Shown: positions 8,056 to 17,186, counted from the first letter of the stretch. The stretch: DNA of 64,000 bases from JACVRW01 sp963771715 (GCA_963771715.1 CAVYUQ010000011.1:186001-250000), one strand, 5' to 3'. Notes: generated by a model from the letters alone, not told the origin. Made by a program: numbers and translations.

Positions 8056-9786
8056 ATGGATGCTCAGGCAGCCTCTGCCGGGCCGTTTCCCGTTCCTGGG
8101 CTCACTCCACCCACGAAGCGGACCGGGATGAAGCGGCGCATCGGCGATGTGATCGTGCAGCTCGGCTTTGCCGAGCGTGAGCTCGTGGAGAGCGTCGTCG
8201 AGGATGGGCGCCGCAAGGGCCTGCCGCTCGGCCAGGCGCTGCTCGGGGCCGGAATCGTGAACTCGGGGCAGCTGGCGCAGGCGCTCGCCGAGCGCAACGG
8301 CCTCGACTACGTGGACCTGAACGTGTTCGACGTGGACACGGGCGCTGCGAGCATGATCGACGGCGGCAAGGCTCGCCGCTACCGCACGATCCCGATTGCG
8401 TTCCTCGCCGACCGCGAGCTGCTCGTGGCCACGGCGGACCCCGCGAACCTGCTGGCGCTCGACGACATCACGATGGCCACGGGCCTCGAGGTTCGCCGCG
8501 CCGTGGCCTCTCCGGAGGACATCGACGCGCTGATCGAGAACCTTGGCAGGCTGGAGAGCTCGGTCCACGAGATCGAGGACGAGGAGGCCGAGGCGCAGGT
8601 GATCGAGCTGCGCGACTCGGCCGACGACGCGCCGGTGGTGAAGCTGGTGCATGCGGTGATCGCCGACGCCGTGCGCCGCGGCGCGTCCGACATCCACTTC
8701 GAGCCCTATCCGAACGAGATGCGGGTGCGCTGCCGCGTGGACGGCGTGGTCTTCGACTCGACGACGGTGCCGCGCCACCTCGCCTCCGGCCTCGTGTCCC
8801 GGATCAAGATCATGGCCGAGCTCGACATCGCCGAGAAGCGCATGCCTCAGGACGGCCGCATCGGCCTGTCGGTGGACGGCAACTACGTGGACCTGCGGGT
8901 GGCGACGCTTCCGGTGGTGCGCGGGGAGTCGGTGATCATGCGCATCCTCGACTCGCGCCAGATCGTCATGGACCTCGACGGGCTCGGTATGGGTGACGCG
9001 GACCGCGCTCGCCTCGAGGCCGCCATCGGCGCGACGCACGGCGCCATCCTCGTGACCGGTCCGACCGGGTCGGGCAAGACCACGACGCTGTACGCCGGCA
9101 TGGCCGAGCTCAACACGCCCGACCGGACGATCGTGACCGTGGAGGACCCGGTCGAGTACGAGCTCCCGGGCGTGAAGCAGGTGCAGGTGAACTCGAAGAC
9201 GGGCCTCACCTTCAGCACCGGGCTGCGCGCGATGGTGCGCGCCGACCCGGACGTGATCATGGTCGGCGAGATCCGCGACACCGTGACCGCGCAGATTGCG
9301 ATCGAGGCGGCGCTCACCGGGCACCTGGTGATGACGACGCTGCACGCAAACGGCGCACCGCTCGCCGCGGCGCGGCTGATCGACATGGGGATCGAGCCCT
9401 TCCTCGTGACCTCGAGCGTGGAGTGCGTGGTCGCACAGCGGCTCGTGCGGCGCCTGTGCGAGTGCAAGACGCCGGCGAAGCTCACGAGGCATATGCTGGC
9501 CGAGAACGGCTTCGACCAGCCGCGCGGCTTCACCGCGTACGAGCCCGGGGGTTGCGTGCGCTGCGGGCAGAGCGGCTACAAGGGCCGCACCGGCCTCTAC
9601 GAGGTCATGACCATGACCGACGCGCTGCGCCGGCTGATCCTCGATCGCGCCAGCCACGACGACCTGCGCGCCACGGCACGCGAGCAGGGCATGCGCACGC
9701 TTCGCGAGGACGGCCTCGAGAAGGTTCGCCAGGGCATCACCTCGATCGCCGAGGTGCTGCGAGTGGCCGGCAACGCCGCGAGCTAG
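8056..9786 (+). CDS. Type II secretion / type IV pilus assembly ATPase (GspE/PilB family)
   Basis: 576 residues. An N-terminal MshEN-type domain (GDVIVQLGFAERELVE, LGQALLGAGIVNSGQLAQALAERNGL) is followed by the hexameric ATPase core: Walker A GPTGSGKTT (Lys341), Asp box EDPVEYELPG, Walker B VIMVGEIRD and His box. Near the C-terminus four cysteines (CECKTPAKL ... CVRCG) form the zinc site typical of this family. MshEN domains often bind cyclic di-GMP; whether this one does cannot be told. No other pilus or secretion genes are in the window, so it is an orphan locus here. Confidence 0.9.
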   Translation: MDAQAASAGPFPVPGLTPPTKRTGMKRRIGDVIVQLGFAERELVESVVEDGRRKGLPLGQALLGAGIVNSGQLAQALAERNGLDYVDLNVFDVDTGAASMIDGGKARRYRTIPIAFLADRELLVATADPANLLALDDITMATGLEVRRAVASPEDIDALIENLGRLESSVHEIEDEEAEAQVIELRDSADDAPVVKLVHAVIADAVRRGASDIHFEPYPNEMRVRCRVDGVVFDSTTVPRHLASGLVSRIKIMAELDIAEKRMPQDGRIGLSVDGNYVDLRVATLPVVRGESVIMRILDSRQIVMDLDGLGMGDADRARLEAAIGATHGAILVTGPTGSGKTTTLYAGMAELNTPDRTIVTVEDPVEYELPGVKQVQVNSKTGLTFSTGLRAMVRADPDVIMVGEIRDTVTAQIAIEAALTGHLVMTTLHANGAPLAAARLIDMGIEPFLVTSSVECVVAQRLVRRLCECKTPAKLTRHMLAENGFDQPRGFTAYEPGGCVRCGQSGYKGRTGLYEVMTMTDALRRLILDRASHDDLRATAREQGMRTLREDGLEKVRQGITSIAEVLRVAGNAAS

Positions 9787-9789
9787 GCG

Positions 9790-10512
9790 CTACACGCCGG
9801 CCGCGCGCCGCGCGGAGGCGTGGGCCGCGTCCTCGAGCTCGTCGCCCGGCAGTCGCTCCAGCTCGATGCCGAGGGCCAGCTCGATCAGGCGATCGGCCAG
9901 CCATACGTTCTTGGGCAGCAGTGGGCCGTGCAGGTAGGTGCCGATCACGTTGCCGCGCTGGACGCCCTCGAAGCCGTCCCTGCCGTTGTTGCCGTGCCCG
10001 CTGAGCACACGCCCGAGCGGCTGCTCGTCAGGCCCGAGGTAGGTGCGCCCGCCGTGGTTCTCAAAGCCGGCGATCACACGCGGCCCGGCCCCTAGGTCCG
10101 CCTCGATCGCGCAGTTGCCGATCAGCCGCGGGCCGGGCTCGCGGACGGTGCGCAGGTCCACGAGCCCCACGCCCGGGAGCATCTGGCCGTCCACCACGTA
10201 TGACTCGCCGAGCAGCTGGTAGCCGCCGCAGACCGCCAGCACCACCGCGCCGCGGCCCGCGGCCGCGTGAAGCGCGGCGGTCTTCGTCTCGACCATGTCC
10301 TGCGCCACGGCGGCCTGGTCGCGGTCCTGCCCGCCGCCCATGTAGAAGAGGTCGTGGGCCTCGGGGTCGAGCGGCTCGCCGAGGCTCGAGGCGGCGTGCT
10401 CGAAGCCGAGCCCGCGCCACTCGCAGCGGGCGCGCAGCACGGCGATGTTGCCGCGGTCCGCGTAGATGTTCATCAGCTCGGGATAGAGCGAGAGGACCCT
10501 CAGCGCCGGCAC
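9790..10512 (-). CDS. gatD: Lipid II isoglutaminyl synthase, glutamine amidotransferase subunit GatD
   Basis: About 240 residues from a GTG (VPALRVLSLYPELMN) that overlaps the methyltransferase stop. It is a class I glutamine amidotransferase: nucleophile Cys in VLAVCGGYQLLG, catalytic His in GTYLHGPLLPKN, plus FYMGGGQDRDQ and GFENHGGRTY typical of GatD/CobQ-like subunits. GatD releases ammonia from glutamine for MurT, which amidates the D-Glu alpha-carboxyl of lipid II. The murT gene lies upstream in the same minus-strand operon, but a methyltransferase gene separates them, whereas they are usually adjacent. Confidence 0.87.
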   Translation of the reverse strand: MPALRVLSLYPELMNIYADRGNIAVLRARCEWRGLGFEHAASSLGEPLDPEAHDLFYMGGGQDRDQAAVAQDMVETKTAALHAAAGRGAVVLAVCGGYQLLGESYVVDGQMLPGVGLVDLRTVREPGPRLIGNCAIEADLGAGPRVIAGFENHGGRTYLGPDEQPLGRVLSGHGNNGRDGFEGVQRGNVIGTYLHGPLLPKNVWLADRLIELALGIELERLPGDELEDAAHASARRAAGV

Positions 10513-11214
10513 AGGACCACCGTGCTCCCGATGTGGTCGAGGGTCTCCGCGATCTCTCTGCGCTGCCGCCGGCGCGAGACCGGCCTCCCGCAGCTCGGCC
10601 TCGAAGTCGTCGAGCGTCACCACGTCGAGCTGGATCAGGGCGTCCTCCGCCTCCAGCTCACCAGCCGGCGACACCGACTGCCGCCGGCGCTCGATCACCA
10701 CACGCCCGTCCCGCTCCCGCACCGAGACGGGCTGGCTCGAGAACACCCAGCCGTCGCGCTCGAGGATGTCGGGGAGCGGGGAGAGGCCGACTCGTCGGGG
10801 ACGGCGTCGTGAGGGTCGGAGAGCGCGGCGGCGAACACTCCGCCCGGGGTGAGATGGGCATGCACGCGCTCCAGCATCTGGGCGCGCCCGTCGCGGCCGC
10901 CCAGGATCTGCACGAGCTGCATCGGGGCGAGGATCAGCGCGAAGCTGGTGCCGAGCGTGAAGCTGCGCGCGTCGGCGTGCACGGTGCGTCACCGACGCGG
11001 CCCGCTCGGCGAGCTCCGTCAGCAGCTCGGCGTCGCTGTCCAGCGCCACCACCTCGTAGCCGTGGGCCGCCAGGTCCACCGCCACGCGGCCGGTCCCGGC
11101 GCCGAGGTCGAGGACCGGACCTTCCGCCGCCGCGGCGAGCTCGCGCCACAGCGGGAGGTCGGCGTCGTAGGCGCCGTGCTCCACGTCGTGCCAGGTCGCG
11201 GCCGTGGAGGTCAC
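10500..11214 (-). CDS. Class I SAM-dependent methyltransferase, frameshifted, between murT and gatD
   Basis: The N-terminal part from GTG 11214 has SAM motif I (VLDLGAGTGRVAVDLA) and the acidic end of strand 2 (VVALDSD). The rest is conserved but spread over frames: VHADARSFTLG ... ILAPMQLVQIL near 10830-10980, then LSPLPDILERDG and DALIQLDVVTLDDFEAEL, then a terminal TLDHIGSTVVLCRR ending at a TGA at 10500-10502. Three single-base frame changes are needed, near 10985, 10790 and 10560. Start and stop overlap murT and gatD by a few bases, so the original gene was in tight translational coupling. The substrate is unknown. Sequencing error and recent pseudogenisation cannot be told apart here. 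Confidence 0.7.
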
Positions 11215-12568
11215 TCGGACCACCGCTTCGCGAGCCCGCGGTCCGCCAGCAGGTCGCGCAGGTCCAGGAGCGCCGTGTAGGTGGGGAGGGCGTAGACGCG
11301 CTCGTTGGCGGCGTTCCGCACGGCGGCGTCGAGCGAGTCACCGAGGTCGCGCTGCACGTCGAGCTCGGCGTCGATGCCCGCGTACTTCAGCCGCAGCGCC
11401 ATCTCCTCCGCGCGCGTGCCGGAGCAGGTGATCCGCCGGACGCGCCCGGCGAGGACCTCGAAGTCGGCGTCCCAGATCCACGACACGTCGCGGCCGTCCG
11501 CGATCTTGTCGTTGAGCGCCATCCAGAGGTCCAGCTTGCCGTCCTCGAGCATGAGCGTGCGCAGGACCTCGTTCGCGCCGGCGGGGTTCTTGATCAGCAG
11601 GATCGAGACCTGCCGGCCGTCGACCGCGATCGTCTCCACGCGCCCGAACGCGCCGCTGAAGCCCTCCAGCGCCTCGCCGACGGTGGCGAGCGGCAGGCCG
11701 AGCTCCAGCGCCGTCGCGGCGGCGGCCACGGCGTTGTAGACGTTGTAGAGGCCGGGCAGCGGGAGCCGCAGCTCGATCTCCCCGCTCGGCGTTCTCAACG
11801 TGAGGCGCGAGCCGTCCATCCCCTCGAGCTCCACGCGCGTGGCGGCCACGTCCGGTGTCGGGCCGAGTGCGCCCGCAGTTCGGGCAGCGGTAGCGGCCGA
11901 GGTGACCGAGGTAGACCGCCTCGTACTCGTACGGCGTGCCCGCAGTTGCGGCAGTGCTTCGAGTCGGCAGCGTGCTGCATCCCGGGCAGCGCCTGGGAGT
12001 CGTCCTCCACGCCGAAGTAGGTCACGCCGCTGCGCTCGCGGCCGAGGTCGGCCACCAGGGGGTCGTCGGCGTTCAGCACGAAGCGCGCGCGGCCGTCGAG
12101 CTCGCCCACCAGCTCCGCCCAGCGGTCCGCGAGCAGCTCGAGCTCGCCGTAGCGGTCGAGCTGGTCGCGGAAGAGGTTGGAGAGCAGCAGCAGCCGGGGG
12201 TCCACGTCGTGCGCCACGGCAGGGAGCCACGCCTCGTCCACCTCGAAGAGCCCGAGCTGGCCGCGCTCGCGTCCGGCGTCGAGGAGCGCCGTGGCCACTC
12301 CCCAGGACATGTTCGAGCCGGCGCGGTTGTGGACCACGGGCCTGCCGGCGCGCTCGAGGGCGGCGGCGATCATCGCGGCGGTGGTGGTCTTGCCGTTCGT
12401 GGCCGACACGAGCACCGAGCCCGCTTCCAGCTCGCGCGACATGCGCCGCAGCGCGCTGGGCGACGCCTTCAGCAGCAGGCGGCCCGGGGCGGTGGTGCCG
12501 CCGCTGCGTCCCACGCGGCGGCTTGTGGCCCGAGCGAGCCGGGCGAGGAGGCGCGCGAGCCGGAACAT
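11211..12568 (-). CDS. murT: Lipid II isoglutaminyl synthase, ligase subunit MurT, with two frameshifts
   Basis: Mur-ligase family. From ATG 12568: ATP-binding SATNGKTTTAAM, NRAGSNMSWGVATAL, FEVDEAWLP, LSNLFRDQLDRYGE and FVLNADDPLVADLG. Then comes the MurT-specific zinc ribbon (CRNCG ... CPNCG) and the C-terminal domain (PGLYNVYNAVAAA, LLIKNPAGANEVLR). Single-base shifts near 11934 and 11862, flanking the second half of the zinc ribbon, break the frame, yet every residue around them is conserved. MurT-GatD is essential in the actinobacteria where it was tested, so sequence error is the simplest reading. The ATG overlaps the TGA of the lipid kinase gene. Confidence 0.88.
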
Positions 12569-13509
12569 CAGGACGGCGTGATGACGCGCAGGCAGCGGCG
12601 CTCGACGCGCACCATCGCGGGGGTGGCGCCGATCGGGTCGCCGTCGGCGTAGATCACGAAGGGGCGGTCCGCGGTCACCTCGATCTCCTCGCCGCGCAGG
12701 AACTCGACGTGCTCGGAGTCCACGTGCGTGCCCTTGAAGACCTTCGGCAGCTCGATCAGGCAGCGCAGCTTGGAGAGGTCCTTGGTGAGCATCACGTCGA
12801 GCTTGCCGTCGTCGAGCTCGGCGTGGGGGAGGATGAACATGCCGCCGCCGTAGGCCTTGGAGTTGCCCACCGCCACGGAGTAGCCGCTGAACTGGTGGCG
12901 CTCGCCGTCGACCGTGACCGTGAACGTGGCCGGCTTCCAGGCGGCGAGGGCGCGCAGGGCGGCGTACACGTACACGGCGTTGCCCTTCACGAGCTTGGCC
13001 TCGTTGGCGATCCGGTTGGCGTCGGAGTCCAGGCCGAAGCTCGCGATGCTCATGAAGGGAGTGCCCTCCACGTTCGCCACGTCGAACAGGCGCTCGCTGC
13101 CCTCGACGGCCACGCGGCTCGCCTCGGCGGGATCGGTCGGCACGCCGAGCACGCGCGCGAAGTCGTTGCCGCGCCCGCAGGGGATCAGGGCTAGGGCGCT
13201 GTCTGTGCCCTTGAGGGCGCCCGCGAGGGGGCGCAGCAGGCCGTCCCCGCCCAGGGCCACCACCGTCTCGCCCTCCTGAGCCGCCCTGCCGGCCTCCTCG
13301 TAGGCGTGGTCGATGCTGCGCGTGGTCACGGTGCGATGGCTCGCGCCGAGCTCGTCGAGCGCGGCGTGCACCGTCGGGAGCGCCTCCAGCGCGCGCCCGC
13401 CCGCCGAGGCTGGGTTCACGAGCAGCGCGAAACGACGGGCGCCGGCGCGGAGCTGCCCGTCGGCCGCGCTCTCGCCGCTGGCCGCCGCCCGCGGCTCCGC
13501 GCCGCTCAC
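12568..13509 (-). CDS. Diacylglycerol/lipid kinase family protein (YegS/DgkB-like)
   Basis: About 313 residues from a GTG overlapping the upstream stop. Family motifs: FALLVNPASAGG nucleotide-binding loop, VVALGGDGLLRPLAGAL (GGDG) and PCGRGNDFARVLG, then the C-terminal beta sandwich with GGGMFILPHAELDDGKLDV. These enzymes phosphorylate diacylglycerol or related lipids using ATP at the inner membrane face. It precedes murT with ATGA overlap, so it belongs to the same operon, which links it to envelope lipid turnover. An undecaprenol or sphingoid substrate cannot be excluded. Confidence 0.85.
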   Translation of the reverse strand: MSGAEPRAAASGESAADGQLRAGARRFALLVNPASAGGRALEALPTVHAALDELGASHRTVTTRSIDHAYEEAGRAAQEGETVVALGGDGLLRPLAGALKGTDSALALIPCGRGNDFARVLGVPTDPAEASRVAVEGSERLFDVANVEGTPFMSIASFGLDSDANRIANEAKLVKGNAVYVYAALRALAAWKPATFTVTVDGERHQFSGYSVAVGNSKAYGGGMFILPHAELDDGKLDVMLTKDLSKLRCLIELPKVFKGTHVDSEHVEFLRGEEIEVTADRPFVIYADGDPIGATPAMVRVERRCLRVITPS

Positions 13510-14321
13510 TCGGCGGCCGCCGCTGCCCGCGCCCGCTCCGCTGCGGCCCGTCCGCGCTCCGCTCCCCGCAGGTGCGGCGCGAGGTCCACCTTCTGGATCT
13601 GAGCCCGCGAGACCAGCTCGTCGCCGAGCAGCCGCTCGGCGTGCGGCTCCTCGAGATCGTTGGGGTCGAGCGTGAGCAGCACGTCCTGCTGGACGCTGTG
13701 CCAGCCGGGCTCGTCCGTGACCTGCTCCGAGGCCACCAGCAGCTGACCCGGCCGCGCCAGCCAGTGCAGCTCGAAGAGGCCGAGGCGGTAGGCGAAGAGC
13801 TTGTCCCCGTCGGAGAACAGCACGTTGAGGCCGCTGAACGGCGAGCACTCGACCACGGCCCGCATCGTGGCTCTGAGGCTCTCGACGGGGCGCGCGGGAT
13901 CGAAGTCGTGCATGAGCCTGTTGAACAGGTGCTCGGAATCGGTGTCGCCCTGCGGCCGGCGCATCCCGGGGTCGAGCAGGCGCGGGTAGCGCACGATCGT
14001 GCCGTTGTGGCCGAGCGTGTAGTTGCCCAGGCAGAAGGGATGGGTGTTGTCGAGGCTGAGCTCGCCCATGGTGGCGCGCCGCACGTGGACGTTGAAGATG
14101 CGGCCGCGCAGCTCGGTCGCCCTCACGAACCCGTCGTCGGCGTGGGCCGCCTCGGGGAAGCGCACGAGCTGCGGCTGACCGCCGCCCGCGCGCTCGTGCA
14201 CGGCCATGCCCCAGCCGGAGTCGTGCTCCTCGGACTGGCGGATCAGCGGATTCTTGGCCTCCAGCAACTCGTGCCGGATCGAAACCGGCTCCGCGGCGAC
14301 GCAGCCGAACACTCGGCACAT
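13506..14321 (-). CDS. Class II glutamine amidotransferase (Ntn hydrolase, YafJ/EgtC-like)
   Basis: A 271-residue Ntn-type amidotransferase. After Met removal the N-terminal Cys2 (MCRVFGC) is the nucleophile. HVRRATMG, NTHPF, TLGHNGT and GDTDSEHLF are the glutamine-binding and oxyanion-hole segments. No synthase domain is fused, so it either supplies ammonia to a partner or acts as a gamma-glutamyl amidohydrolase like EgtC. It heads the operon leading to the lipid kinase, murT and gatD. The C-terminal 25 residues are Ala/Arg-rich and probably disordered. Confidence 0.85.
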   Translation of the reverse strand: MCRVFGCVAAEPVSIRHELLEAKNPLIRQSEEHDSGWGMAVHERAGGGQPQLVRFPEAAHADDGFVRATELRGRIFNVHVRRATMGELSLDNTHPFCLGNYTLGHNGTIVRYPRLLDPGMRRPQGDTDSEHLFNRLMHDFDPARPVESLRATMRAVVECSPFSGLNVLFSDGDKLFAYRLGLFELHWLARPGQLLVASEQVTDEPGWHSVQQDVLLTLDPNDLEEPHAERLLGDELVSRAQIQKVDLAPHLRGAERGRAAAERARAAAAAE

Positions 14322-14376
14322 AGGCGGCGGATGCTACCGAGGGGGCGAATCTCCATCCGCGCGGGCTTCCACTCGC

Positions 14377-15048
14377 ATGAGCACCAAGGAGCAGCAGCCC
14401 AGGCGGATCTGGTGGGCCCGGCCCGGGAAGCTCTGTGGCCTGGAGCGGCCAGGGGGAGGGGGGAGGAGCCACCGGGCCGAGCGCCGGAGCGCCGAGATCG
14501 CCTACCTGCTCGGCAAGGGCGTGCGCATGTGCATCTCGACGATGGCCTCGCGCCACAACCTCGGCGCATACGAGGCGGCGGGCCTGGAGTGGCATCACGT
14601 GCCCGTGGAGTCGGCGGCGCGCGGCGCCGAGGCGCTCGAGGAGCTGCTTCCGCTGCTGCGCCGCGAGCTCCGGCGCCGCGGCGCGGTGGCGGTGCACGGC
14701 AACCGGCACACCGACTTCGTGGCGGCCGTGTGCGCGGCGCATCTCCACGAGGCGCGCGGGGTGGACCCCGCGGACGCCCTGGCCCGAGCGGCGGCGGCGG
14801 GCCTGACGGTGAACGGCTACACCTGCGCGCTGCTGGGCGTGGAGCCGGCGGAGGTGGACCTGCGGATGCGGAGGGCCGACGCGCCTGAACGGCAGCACCC
14901 AGGACGTGCTCGGCCACCTGAGCAGGTGGCGCAGGCTCAGCGGAGCAGGTCGGCGAGGGTGTCCGTCACCGCCACCGGCTCGGGCTCGAACCCGTTCAGC
15001 GCCTCGCGCTTCGTGCCGCCGCTCAGGACCAGGGCCGCATCGAGCTGA
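14377..15048 (+). CDS. Dual-specificity-phosphatase-like protein with degenerate active site, 3' end uncertain
   Basis: From ATG 14377. The layout resembles bacterial dual-specificity phosphatases: RPGKLCGLERPG at the start, YLLGKGVRMCISTMA, YEAAGLEWHHVPVES, then the P-loop strand GAVAVHG and the helix DFVAAVCAAHLHEARG. The usual HCx5R is replaced by HGNRHTDF, so catalytic Cys and Arg are missing. In this frame the protein runs into the convergent HAD gene. One base shift near 14883 would give a more natural tail (LNGSTQDVLGHLSRWRR), so a frameshift is likely. If real, it is a pseudophosphatase. Confidence 0.55.
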   Translation: MSTKEQQPRRIWWARPGKLCGLERPGGGGRSHRAERRSAEIAYLLGKGVRMCISTMASRHNLGAYEAAGLEWHHVPVESAARGAEALEELLPLLRRELRRRGAVAVHGNRHTDFVAAVCAAHLHEARGVDPADALARAAAAGLTVNGYTCALLGVEPAEVDLRMRRADAPERQHPGRARPPEQVAQAQRSRSARVSVTATGSGSNPFSASRFVPPLRTRAASS

Positions 15049-15728
15049 GCGGCCGCTGCGGCCGACAGGTCCGTGTCCACGCGGTCTCCCACCACCAGCG
15101 TGCGCCCCTCGCCGAGCCGGTCGAGGGCCGTGAACAGCAGCTGCGGCTGCGGCTTGCCCACGATCTCCGCGGTCCGGCCGCTCGCCACCTCGACCGCGGC
15201 CAGGATCGCTCCGGTGCCGGGCCAGAGGCCGTCCGGCTGCGGGTAGGTCGGGTCGCGGGCGGTGGCGAGGAAGTCGGCGCCGCGCCGGGCGGCCAGCGAG
15301 GCCACCCGAAGGTCCTCGTAGACCAGCTCCTCGGTGCCCCCGACCACCACCACCTCGGCGCGGGAGGCCAGATCGGTGCCGTTGAGGATCTTCAGGCCCG
15401 CCTCGGCCACGTGGCGCCGCAGCGCCTCCGTGCCGATCACGAAGGCGGTCCTGCCCGAGCGCGTCTCCGCGAGCAGGTGCTGCACCGCGCCGCCCACGGT
15501 CACGACGTCCGACATCGACGCCCTGATGCCCATCTTCCACAGGCGGGCCACGTAGTCCTCGGTTGCGCTGCGCGGGTCGTTGGTCGCGTACGCGACGTTC
15601 TTGCCGGCGTCGCGGAGCGCCTCCACGGCCTCCACGGCGCGCGGCGTCGGCTCCTCGCCGATCCAGACGCAGCCGTCGAGATCGAGGATGAACTGGTCGT
15701 ACGCAGACGCGATGGGGGACAACGGCAC
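14937..15728 (-). CDS. HAD-IIA family sugar/nucleotide phosphatase (NagD-like)
   Basis: A 263-residue HAD hydrolase of the C2-capped NagD/p-nitrophenylphosphatase group. Motif I is FILDLDGCVWIGEEPTPRA, motif II AYATNDPRS, motif III KPQPQLLFTAL and motif IV VVGDRVDTDLSAA. Members dephosphorylate small phosphosugars or nucleoside monophosphates. It is divergent from the cyclophilin gene (19-base gap) and convergent with the phosphatase-like gene at 14377. Confidence 0.88.
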   Translation of the reverse strand: MPLSPIASAYDQFILDLDGCVWIGEEPTPRAVEAVEALRDAGKNVAYATNDPRSATEDYVARLWKMGIRASMSDVVTVGGAVQHLLAETRSGRTAFVIGTEALRRHVAEAGLKILNGTDLASRAEVVVVGGTEELVYEDLRVASLAARRGADFLATARDPTYPQPDGLWPGTGAILAAVEVASGRTAEIVGKPQPQLLFTALDRLGEGRTLVVGDRVDTDLSAAAAAQLDAALVLSGGTKREALNGFEPEPVAVTDTLADLLR

Positions 15729-15747
15729 GTCGCTAGCCTACGCGGCC

Positions 15748-16431
15748 ATGCTCAAGCCGCTTTCAGTGCTGCTTTTCGCGCTGGCGCTCGTGCTCCCCGC
15801 GTGCGGCGACGACGACGACCAGGCCGCGGACAAGAAGGCGGCATCACCGGCCGCCGAGGAGCAGCAGGCGGGCTGCAAGGACGTCGAGCAGCCCCCGCCG
15901 CGAGACGGCGGCGGCGAGAAGCCCCCAGAGGCACCGCTCGATGCCGGGAAGACGTACGAGGTCGAGCTCAGCACCAGCTGTGGCGCCTTCACGATCCGGC
16001 TCGACCAGAAGACCTCGCCGAAGGCGGCGGCGTCGTTCGCGGCGCTGGCGGAGAGCGGCTTCTTCGACGACACGATCTTCCATCGCATCGTGCCCGGCTT
16101 CGTGATCCAGGGCGGCGACCCCACGGCGAGCGGCACCGGCGGCCCCGGCTACTCGACCAGGGATCCCGTTCCGGCGAATGCGGCGTATGTCCCGGGTGTG
16201 GTCGCGATGGCAAAGGCGGGCAACGAGCCGGCGGGCACGGCCGGCAGCCAGTTCTTCGTGGTGACCGGCGCCGACACCGGCCTGACGCCCGACTACGCGC
16301 TGCTCGGCAAGGTCACGAAGGGCATGGACGTGGTGCAGGCGATCGGCGAGCTCGGCGACCCCGCGAGCGGCGGCACCGGCACGCCGCTTCAGTCAGTGGT
16401 GATCGAGGGGGCGAAGGTCCGTGAGCACTGA
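15748..16431 (+). CDS. Cyclophilin-type peptidyl-prolyl isomerase lipoprotein
   Basis: A 227-residue secreted PPIase. The N-terminal signal MLKPLSVLLFALALVLPAC ends in a lipobox (LPAC), so it is a predicted lipoprotein anchored outside the membrane. A disordered acidic/Pro-rich linker to about residue 65 follows. The cyclophilin domain has FHRIVPGFVIQGGDP, GTGGPGY, AMAKAGNEPAGTAGSQFFVV and YALLGKV. It likely helps folding of exported proteins. The ATG at 15748 is chosen because it starts the signal peptide. The 3' end overlaps the thioredoxin gene by 11 bases. Confidence 0.9.
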   Translation: MLKPLSVLLFALALVLPACGDDDDQAADKKAASPAAEEQQAGCKDVEQPPPRDGGGEKPPEAPLDAGKTYEVELSTSCGAFTIRLDQKTSPKAAASFAALAESGFFDDTIFHRIVPGFVIQGGDPTASGTGGPGYSTRDPVPANAAYVPGVVAMAKAGNEPAGTAGSQFFVVTGADTGLTPDYALLGKVTKGMDVVQAIGELGDPASGGTGTPLQSVVIEGAKVREH

Positions 16432-17185
16432 GGCGCAGAACGGCGTCGTATTCGACGTCGACGAGGCCGAGTTCGAGCAGCGTGTGCTCGAGCGCTCCAA
16501 GGAGGTCCCGGTCGTCGTGGACTTCTGGGCCGACTGGTGCGGGCCCTGCAAGCAGCTGACGCCGGTCCTCGAGCGGGCCGCCGAGGCGCGCGCCGGCAAG
16601 GTCGAGCTGGCCAAGGTGGACGTGGAGAAGAACCCGCGGCTGCAGGCCGCGTTCCGCATCCAGGGAATTCCTGCGGTGAAGGCGTTCAGGGACGGCCGCG
16701 TGGCCGCGGAGTTCACCGGCGCACTGCCACCCGCCGAGGTGGAGCGCTTCTTCGACGGCCTGGTGCCGTCCGAGGCCGACGAGCTCGCCCAGAGCGGCAG
16801 CGAGGAGGACCTGCGCCGGGCGCTCGAGCTCGACCCGAATCATCCGACCGCGCGCCGCGAGCTCGCCAAGCAGCTGCTCCGGCGTGGGGAGACCGACGCG
16901 GCGACCGAGCTGCTCGAGGGCACCCAGGGCGACTTCGTGGCCGATGGCCTGCTCGCGCGCGCCGCCCTGGCGGGCGACGAGACGCTCGCCGCGGCGTTCG
17001 AGGCGTGGGACGAGGGCGACCGCGCGGCGGCGCTCGAACGCCTCCAGGAGGCCCTTCAGGCGGAGCAGGACCCGGAGCGCAGGGACCTGATCCGGCGCGT
17101 GATGGTGGCGCTCTTCACCGAGCTGGGCCCGGACGACCCGCTCGCCCGCGAGCACCGGCGCCGGCTCTCCGCTGCGCTGAACTGA
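16421..17185 (+). CDS. Thioredoxin-TPR co-chaperone (YbbN/CnoX-like)
   Basis: A 254-residue protein with GTG start. Residues about 10-115 are a thioredoxin domain with active site WCGPC (Cys40, Cys43), VDVEKNPRLQ and the cis-Pro segment GIPAVKAFRDG. Residues about 125-250 are helical repeats of the tetratricopeptide type seen in YbbN/CnoX (LRRALELDPNHPTARRELAKQL and a second repeat). CnoX proteins hold oxidatively unfolded proteins for chaperonins. Overlap with the PPIase gene suggests one protein-folding operon. Convergent with the membrane protein downstream. Confidence 0.88.
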   Translation: MSTEAQNGVVFDVDEAEFEQRVLERSKEVPVVVDFWADWCGPCKQLTPVLERAAEARAGKVELAKVDVEKNPRLQAAFRIQGIPAVKAFRDGRVAAEFTGALPPAEVERFFDGLVPSEADELAQSGSEEDLRRALELDPNHPTARRELAKQLLRRGETDAATELLEGTQGDFVADGLLARAALAGDETLAAAFEAWDEGDRAAALERLQEALQAEQDPERRDLIRRVMVALFTELGPDDPLAREHRRRLSAALN

Positions 17186-17186
17186 G

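Noticed and set aside
12568..15540. 990-residue minus-strand frame joining the lipid kinase to upstream sequence
   Set aside because: The upstream part is a shadow of the amidotransferase and HAD genes; GTG 13509 with a stop overlap marks the real start.
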